Below are positions 6,516 to 9,614 of a DNA stretch of 9,614 nt, one piece after another. The position numbers and the translations under genes are program-made. The stretch is from assembly GCA_016934095.1 (NCBI GenBank), contig JAFGTO010000253.1:1-9614 (forward strand), given 5' to 3'. The DNA is from Candidatus Glassiibacteriota bacterium. Lineage in GTDB: Bacteria > Gemmatimonadota > Glassbacteria > GWA2-58-10. A model generated the notes under the pieces. That model had not been told where the DNA came from and did no database searches. It worked only from the letters and a program-made list of their open reading frames with translations. Within the stretch, counting starts at the first letter, position 1; every line of letters starts with the position of its first letter.

Positions 6516-7451
6516 TCAGCCGAGCAGCTTGTCCAGATAGCGCTCCGGGTCGAAATCTTCCAGGTCTTCGAGTTTTTCCCCCACGCCCACCAGCTTGATC
6601 GGCAGTTTCAGCTCCTCGGTGATCGCCACGGCGCAGCCGGCTTTGCTGGTACCGTCGAACTTGGCCAGCACCAGGCCGGTCACCCCCAGCCTTTCGTGGA
6701 AAATTCGCGCCTGGCTGATCGAGTTCTGCCCGATAGTGGAGTCGAGCACCAGCAGCACCTCGTGCGGGGCTCCGGGCAGCGGTTTGCCGATCACCCGCCG
6801 CATCTTGACCAGCTCCTGCATCAGGCCGTCCTGGGTATGCAGCCTGCCGGCGCTGTCGCAGATCACCACGTCGGCCCCGCGGCTTACCGCCGCAGCCACT
6901 GCATCGTAGGCCACGGCCGCCGGGTCGGCCCCTGCTTTCTGCTTGACCAGCTCGCAGCCCAGCCTCTGCGCCCAGCGTTCCACCTGCTCCACAGCCCCGG
7001 CCCGGAAAGTGTCGCCTGCGGCCAGGATCACCCGCTTGCCCCCGGCCTGGAACCGCCGGGCCAGCTTGGCTATCGTGGTGGTCTTGCCCACTCCGTTGAC
7101 ACCCACCATCAGGATCACGGTGGGTCCCTCGGCCGCCAGCCTGAGACCGGCCTGCGGGGCGGTGGTCTCGAATACCCGCAGGATTTCCCGCCGGAAAAGC
7201 TCCCGGTAGTCATCTTCGCTCTTCAGGTTGCCCTTCCTGCCTTCCGCGGTCATGGTCTCCACGATACGCAAGGTGGGCCCCACCCCGAAATCCGACTCCA
7301 GCAGGAGCTCCTCCAGGGATTCGATACTCGTGGTATCCAGGCCGCGCACCATTACGCCCACGTCCATCAGCGCCACGTCCCTGATCCGGCTCCAGAGCGA
7401 TTTGCGGCCCGGCTGCTGTTTAACATCCTTCCCGCTGAAAAAACGGCTCAT
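6516..7451 (-). CDS. ftsY: Signal recognition particle receptor FtsY
   Basis: FtsY is the SRP-receptor GTPase that docks SRP-ribosome complexes at the inner membrane so that membrane proteins can be inserted through SecYEG. The 311 residues cover the N domain (about 15-100) and the G domain: G1 GVNGVGKTTT (117-126), DTFRAGAVEQ (147-156), DSAGRLH (199-205), LDSTIGQNS (236-244), AKFDGTSKAG (263-272) and the closing GVGEKLEDLEDFDPERYL. The long acidic A domain of E. coli FtsY is absent and only a short basic start remains (SGKDVKQQPGRKS), as in many compact FtsY proteins. Several signature Thr residues are replaced: usual DTAGR, LDATTGQN and TKLDGTAKGG read DSAGR, LDSTIGQN and AKFDGTSKAG. Ffh is excluded because there is no Met-rich M domain. 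I chose the ATG at 7451-7449, with an AGG-containing site a few bases upstream; a GTG codon directly before it is in frame. Confidence 0.95.
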   Translation of the reverse strand: MSRFFSGKDVKQQPGRKSLWSRIRDVALMDVGVMVRGLDTTSIESLEELLLESDFGVGPTLRIVETMTAEGRKGNLKSEDDYRELFRREILRVFETTAPQAGLRLAAEGPTVILMVGVNGVGKTTTIAKLARRFQAGGKRVILAAGDTFRAGAVEQVERWAQRLGCELVKQKAGADPAAVAYDAVAAAVSRGADVVICDSAGRLHTQDGLMQELVKMRRVIGKPLPGAPHEVLLVLDSTIGQNSISQARIFHERLGVTGLVLAKFDGTSKAGCAVAITEELKLPIKLVGVGEKLEDLEDFDPERYLDKLLG

Positions 7452-7505
7452 CACACCTGCCCATCAGAGTTAGCAATATCTTGCCGCACCCGGCTCGAAC
7501 ATGCT

Positions 7506-7534
7506 AATTTAAACAGGCTCCGGCGGCTTGTCAA
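7506..7534 (-). promoter_or_regulatory. Sigma-70-type promoter for ftsY
   Basis: On the minus strand a perfect -35 TTGACA (7534-7529) is followed by a 17-base spacer and TAAATT (7511-7506) as the -10. This is the best promoter match in the window. Transcription would start near 7499, giving a leader of about 48 bases before the ftsY ATG. Position, orientation and spacing agree with ftsY being transcribed alone from this divergent gap. Confidence 0.75.
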
Positions 7535-7809
7535 TTTGTAACTCCTTTCCGGGCAGAGATCTTGAAATTTCGGCCTCCAGGATGCAAATTATCCGGTAAG
7601 CCCGTCGCGTACCCAGGGATTTCCTCTCGATCCAGCCACGGACGGAGGGTTGCCCGGCGGCGCCGCAGAGGTTATTTTAATAACAGACACATGGCTTTGG
7701 ATACAACCCGGCATCAGTCCCGGAATATGCCGCGGCAACCGGTTATATACTGCTCGCAACCGCTTTACGCCGGCGGTCTGGTACATCTTGATCCGCCAGG
7801 GGGTAAACC
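7535..7809 (+). other. Upstream region of the transglutaminase-like gene
   Basis: The whole divergent gap spans 7452-7809 (358 bases); this is the part beyond the ftsY promoter. It encodes no credible protein. Two weak + strand promoter candidates are visible: TTGAAA (7562-7567) with CAAATT (7585-7590), and TTGCCC (7650-7655) with TATTTT (7673-7678), both at 17 bases. Possible leader hairpins are GGCAT (7710-7714) with ATGCC (7727-7731), and GGCGG (7772-7776) with CCGCC (7793-7797), the latter ending at the base before the AGGGGG ribosome binding site (7798-7803). Confidence 0.35.
7671..7684. promoter_or_regulatory. AT-rich palindrome, possible operator
   Basis: GTTATTTTAATAAC is a 14-base perfect palindrome (six-base arms GTTATT/AATAAC around TT) in a GC-rich surrounding. 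It overlaps the weak -10 candidate at 7673-7678, which is where a repressor site would lie. No regulator gene is nearby to suggest a partner. A palindrome this short can occur by chance. Confidence 0.3.
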
Positions 7810-9261
7810 ATGTGCATCAGGGGTGCGTTACCGGTCTGTTGGCTGGTCTTTCTGGCGACGGCGTGGCTTTTCCCGCCGGTGGTTTCGGCCGAGAGGCCTG
7901 GAGATGGTTATGATTACTCGATGATCGACCAGCACGCGCTCAACGCTCCGGCAGAGCTGAAGAGCTCGGTTAAAGGCCTGGTGGAATACCTGGTCAAGCC
8001 GGCCCGTAACGACCGTGAGAAGCTGCGGGCTATTTTCCGCTGGATCACCCACAATATTGCCTATGACACCGAGGGTTTTTTCGCCGAGTTGACCGAGAAA
8101 GAGTCGGCCGGCCAGCAGGCGCAGGCCCAGGAGCAGGTGCAGGCGGAAAGCCGGGAGAGCCCCGGCGGCAGCGCCTCGCAAATATCCAAAGCGATTACCC
8201 CGGAGCTGGTGCTGCAGAAAGGCTCGGCTGACTGCGACGGCTACGCCGTGCTGACCGAGTCCATGTTGTCCGAGGCCCTGATGGGAATCGGATCGGGGCA
8301 AACCACAAGCGAGGGTGTGGAGCAAAGCGCGGGCTTGGAGGGCATCCTGGGGGCGAGGCTCCTCTCGGTCAAGGGGTTCGCCAAGGGATACGGCTACCGG
8401 GTAGGCTCGGATTTCGAGGGTACCAACCACGCCTGGAACGCCGTGGAGCTTGACGGAGAGTGGTATTTCCTGGACTGCACCTGGGGGGCCGGCCGGCCCA
8501 ACGAGCAGAATGTCTTCATCCGCGAGTTCGAAGACTACTATTTCCTCACTCCGCCGGAGGAGCTGGTATATACCCATTTCCCCACCGATCCGGCGCAGCA
8601 GCACCTGGAAGGTCCGGTCTCCAGGGAGGAGTATATCAAGCTGGCCTACCTCTGGCCCGCATTTTTCAAATACGGCATGGAGCTGGGCAACCACCCCGAG
8701 TCGGTGGTGCAGGCCGACAGCACCCTTTACCTCAGCCTTTTCGCCCGGGACTCGATCCTGATGATGGCCGAGCTGGCAAAGGGGAAGCAAGTGCTGGACG
8801 AGAGCTACGTGTTCATCCAGAAAGACACCACGCGCTACGACATCCACGCGGTTTTCCCGCTTACCGGTGAATACCTGCTGCGGCTCTACGCCAAGCCGAA
8901 AGGCCGGGAGGGCGCCTACAAGGAAATCCTCAACTACCTGGTTACAGCCTCGGCAAGGGCATCGCAGGACACTGGTTTCCCGCTGGTCTACGAACAGTTC
9001 CGACTGCAGCAGAGCTTCCTCTACTCCCCGCTGCGGGGTTTCCTGGCCCCGGAGCGGCCCCAGCACTTCAGCCTGAGAGTGCCGGGAGCTCAAAACGTGG
9101 CGGTGGTGGTGGGCGAGCAGTGGAACCAGCTCGAGCGCCAGGGCGAGCAGTTCGAGGGCGAGGTTACTTTCGAGCCGGGAGCGACGGCCGAGGTCTATGC
9201 CAGGCTCGAGGGCAAAATGACTTACGAGGCCCTGCTGGAGTACGTGGTCCTCGAAGAGTAG
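7810..9261 (+). CDS. Exported KY/CYK3-type transglutaminase-like protein
   Basis: This is a 483-residue protein with a transglutaminase-like (papain-fold) core and a C-terminal region like that of eukaryotic kyphoscoliosis peptidase (KY)/CYK3 relatives. ATG 7810 follows AGGGGG by 6 bases. Residues 1-27 form a signal peptide (CIRGALPVCWLVFLATAWLF core, likely cut after VVSA), so it acts in the periplasm, at the surface or outside. The core starts near residue 60 (REKLRAIFRWITHNIAYD) and carries the triad: C142 in SADCDGYAV, H207 in TNHAWNAV and D222 in WYFLDCTWGAG. Two inserts stand out: a Gln/Glu/Ala-rich stretch at about 93-127 before the Cys, and a Gly/Ser-rich stretch at about 156-180 between Cys and His. 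The rest (about 245-483) looks like two beta-rich Ig-like units, the second with FPLVYEQF, SPLRGFL, FSLRVPGA and VYARLEGKMTYEALLEYVV. Whether it cleaves or cross-links protein is unknown. It stands alone in its own direction after the divergent ftsY. Confidence 0.82.
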   Translation: MCIRGALPVCWLVFLATAWLFPPVVSAERPGDGYDYSMIDQHALNAPAELKSSVKGLVEYLVKPARNDREKLRAIFRWITHNIAYDTEGFFAELTEKESAGQQAQAQEQVQAESRESPGGSASQISKAITPELVLQKGSADCDGYAVLTESMLSEALMGIGSGQTTSEGVEQSAGLEGILGARLLSVKGFAKGYGYRVGSDFEGTNHAWNAVELDGEWYFLDCTWGAGRPNEQNVFIREFEDYYFLTPPEELVYTHFPTDPAQQHLEGPVSREEYIKLAYLWPAFFKYGMELGNHPESVVQADSTLYLSLFARDSILMMAELAKGKQVLDESYVFIQKDTTRYDIHAVFPLTGEYLLRLYAKPKGREGAYKEILNYLVTASARASQDTGFPLVYEQFRLQQSFLYSPLRGFLAPERPQHFSLRVPGAQNVAVVVGEQWNQLERQGEQFEGEVTFEPGATAEVYARLEGKMTYEALLEYVVLEE

Positions 9262-9322
9262 CGGTCAGGGAGTCGAGAGCTAGTCCTGCATGGGAACCCG
9301 CCCCGGCCTGAGGGCGCCGCCC

Positions 9323-9351
9323 GTGCCGCACCCGGCTGAGTTGTCCGGCAC
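9323..9351 (+). other. Alternative hairpins ahead of the methyltransferase gene
   Basis: In the 112-base gap before the last gene, GTGCCG (9323-9328) can pair with CGGCAC (9346-9351) across 17 bases; alternatively GCCG (9325-9328) pairs with CGGC (9333-9336) across 4. The two folds exclude each other. GGGC/GCCC (9312-9315 with 9319-9322) flanks them on the left. I see no match to SAM, SAH or cobalamin riboswitch signatures, so this is only possible attenuator-like structure in GC-rich DNA. Confidence 0.25.
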
Positions 9352-9373
9352 AAACATCTTTCCGAGAGAAATC

Positions 9374-9614
9374 ATGGCGACATCCAGATTCGAAGATGCC
9401 CTGCGGGATACCATTTTGGTCTGCGACGGGGCGATGGGCACGATGATCTACGCCCGAGGGGTGTATATCAACCGCTGTTTCGATGAGCTCAACCTCTCGG
9501 AGAGGGAGCTGATCAGGAAGATCCACCATAACTATATCAATGCCGGTGCCGAGGTCATCGAGACCAACACTTTCGGGGCGAACCGGGTTAAGCTGGCCCG
9601 CCACGCCCTGGCGG
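9374..9614 (+). CDS. Homocysteine S-methyltransferase domain protein (3' end missing)
   Basis: The first 80 codons of an enzyme that methylates homocysteine to methionine in the cytoplasm. Visible motifs are LVCDGAMGTMIYARGVYINRC (from about residue 15), FDELNLSERELIRKIHHNYINAGAEVIETNTFGANR, which form the first strands of the Zn-dependent Hcy-binding TIM barrel; the zinc cysteines lie beyond the window. The GV-INRCFDELNLS string is one I associate with the bifunctional homocysteine S-methyltransferase/methylenetetrahydrofolate reductase (YitJ type) rather than with the N-terminus of cobalamin-dependent MetH, but MetH cannot be ruled out from 80 residues. The ATG follows GAGAG at about 7 bases, a modest ribosome binding site. 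It is 112 bases from the transglutaminase-like gene and could share its transcript. Confidence 0.85.
   Translation, partial: MATSRFEDALRDTILVCDGAMGTMIYARGVYINRCFDELNLSERELIRKIHHNYINAGAEVIETNTFGANRVKLARHALA

Noticed and set aside
6349..6540. 63-codon plus-strand frame between nagB and ftsY
   Set aside because: It runs through the terminator palindrome and into the antisense of ftsY, has no ribosome binding site and no recognisable motif.
7470..7480. Third copy of the dispersed repeat (TAGCAATATCTT near the ftsY start)
   Set aside because: Only about 11 bases match copy A (AGCAATATCTT) and the hairpin part is missing, so chance is the simpler explanation.
7550..7680. Resemblance to a GEMM-I cyclic di-GMP riboswitch (GGGCAGA, GATGCAAAT, CCGGTAA, GGGTTGCC in order)
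   Set aside because: Key conserved strings differ (GGCAGAGA for GGCAAACC, GGATGCAAAT for GGACGCAAAG), the hairpin between them does not form cleanly, and the 3' domain motif is not in place. A covariance-model search would settle it.

Overview
The window is GC-rich bacterial chromosome (about 60% G+C by eye in genes, with short AT-rich gaps). It looks like ordinary core genome rather than an island: I see no transposase, integrase, tRNA, rRNA, CRISPR array or phage gene. Type IVa pilus genes and a signal-peptide-bearing transglutaminase-like protein suggest a Gram-negative (diderm) bacterium. The gene set does not let me name the phylum. A deltaproteobacterium-like lineage or an FCB-group/candidate-phylum lineage would fit, but that is inference.

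Left half (1-5428, all + strand): the 3' two thirds of a PilT/PilU-family retraction ATPase, closest in motif detail to PilU; pilC, the inner-membrane platform of the pilus; and a PilS-like membrane histidine kinase followed 13 bases later by a PilR-like sigma-54 activator with a complete receiver-AAA+-Fis layout. This resembles the pilB/pilT-pilC-pilS-pilR blocks of Geobacter and Myxococcus, where pilA usually comes next. Here no pilin gene follows; an AT-rich gap leads into nagB.

Middle (5429-7809): nagB (glucosamine-6-phosphate deaminase, + strand) converges on ftsY (SRP receptor GTPase, - strand). Between them lie a copy of a dispersed hairpin repeat and a 20-bp-stem palindrome that reads as a terminator in both directions. 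ftsY has a clear sigma-70-type promoter on the minus strand (TTGACA, 17-base spacer, TAAATT). A 358-base divergent gap separates the ftsY start from the next + strand gene.

Right part (7810-9614, + strand): an exported KY/CYK3-type transglutaminase-like protein with a complete Cys-His-Asp triad and two unusual low-complexity inserts, then the first 80 codons of a homocysteine S-methyltransferase domain whose N-terminus resembles the bifunctional homocysteine S-methyltransferase/methylenetetrahydrofolate reductase family.

The most interesting non-coding signal is a roughly 49-base repeat. It is found complete upstream of pilC and, inverted, directly after nagB, with a possible half copy after the pilU-like gene. 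I found no clear evidence of a wholly new multi-gene system.
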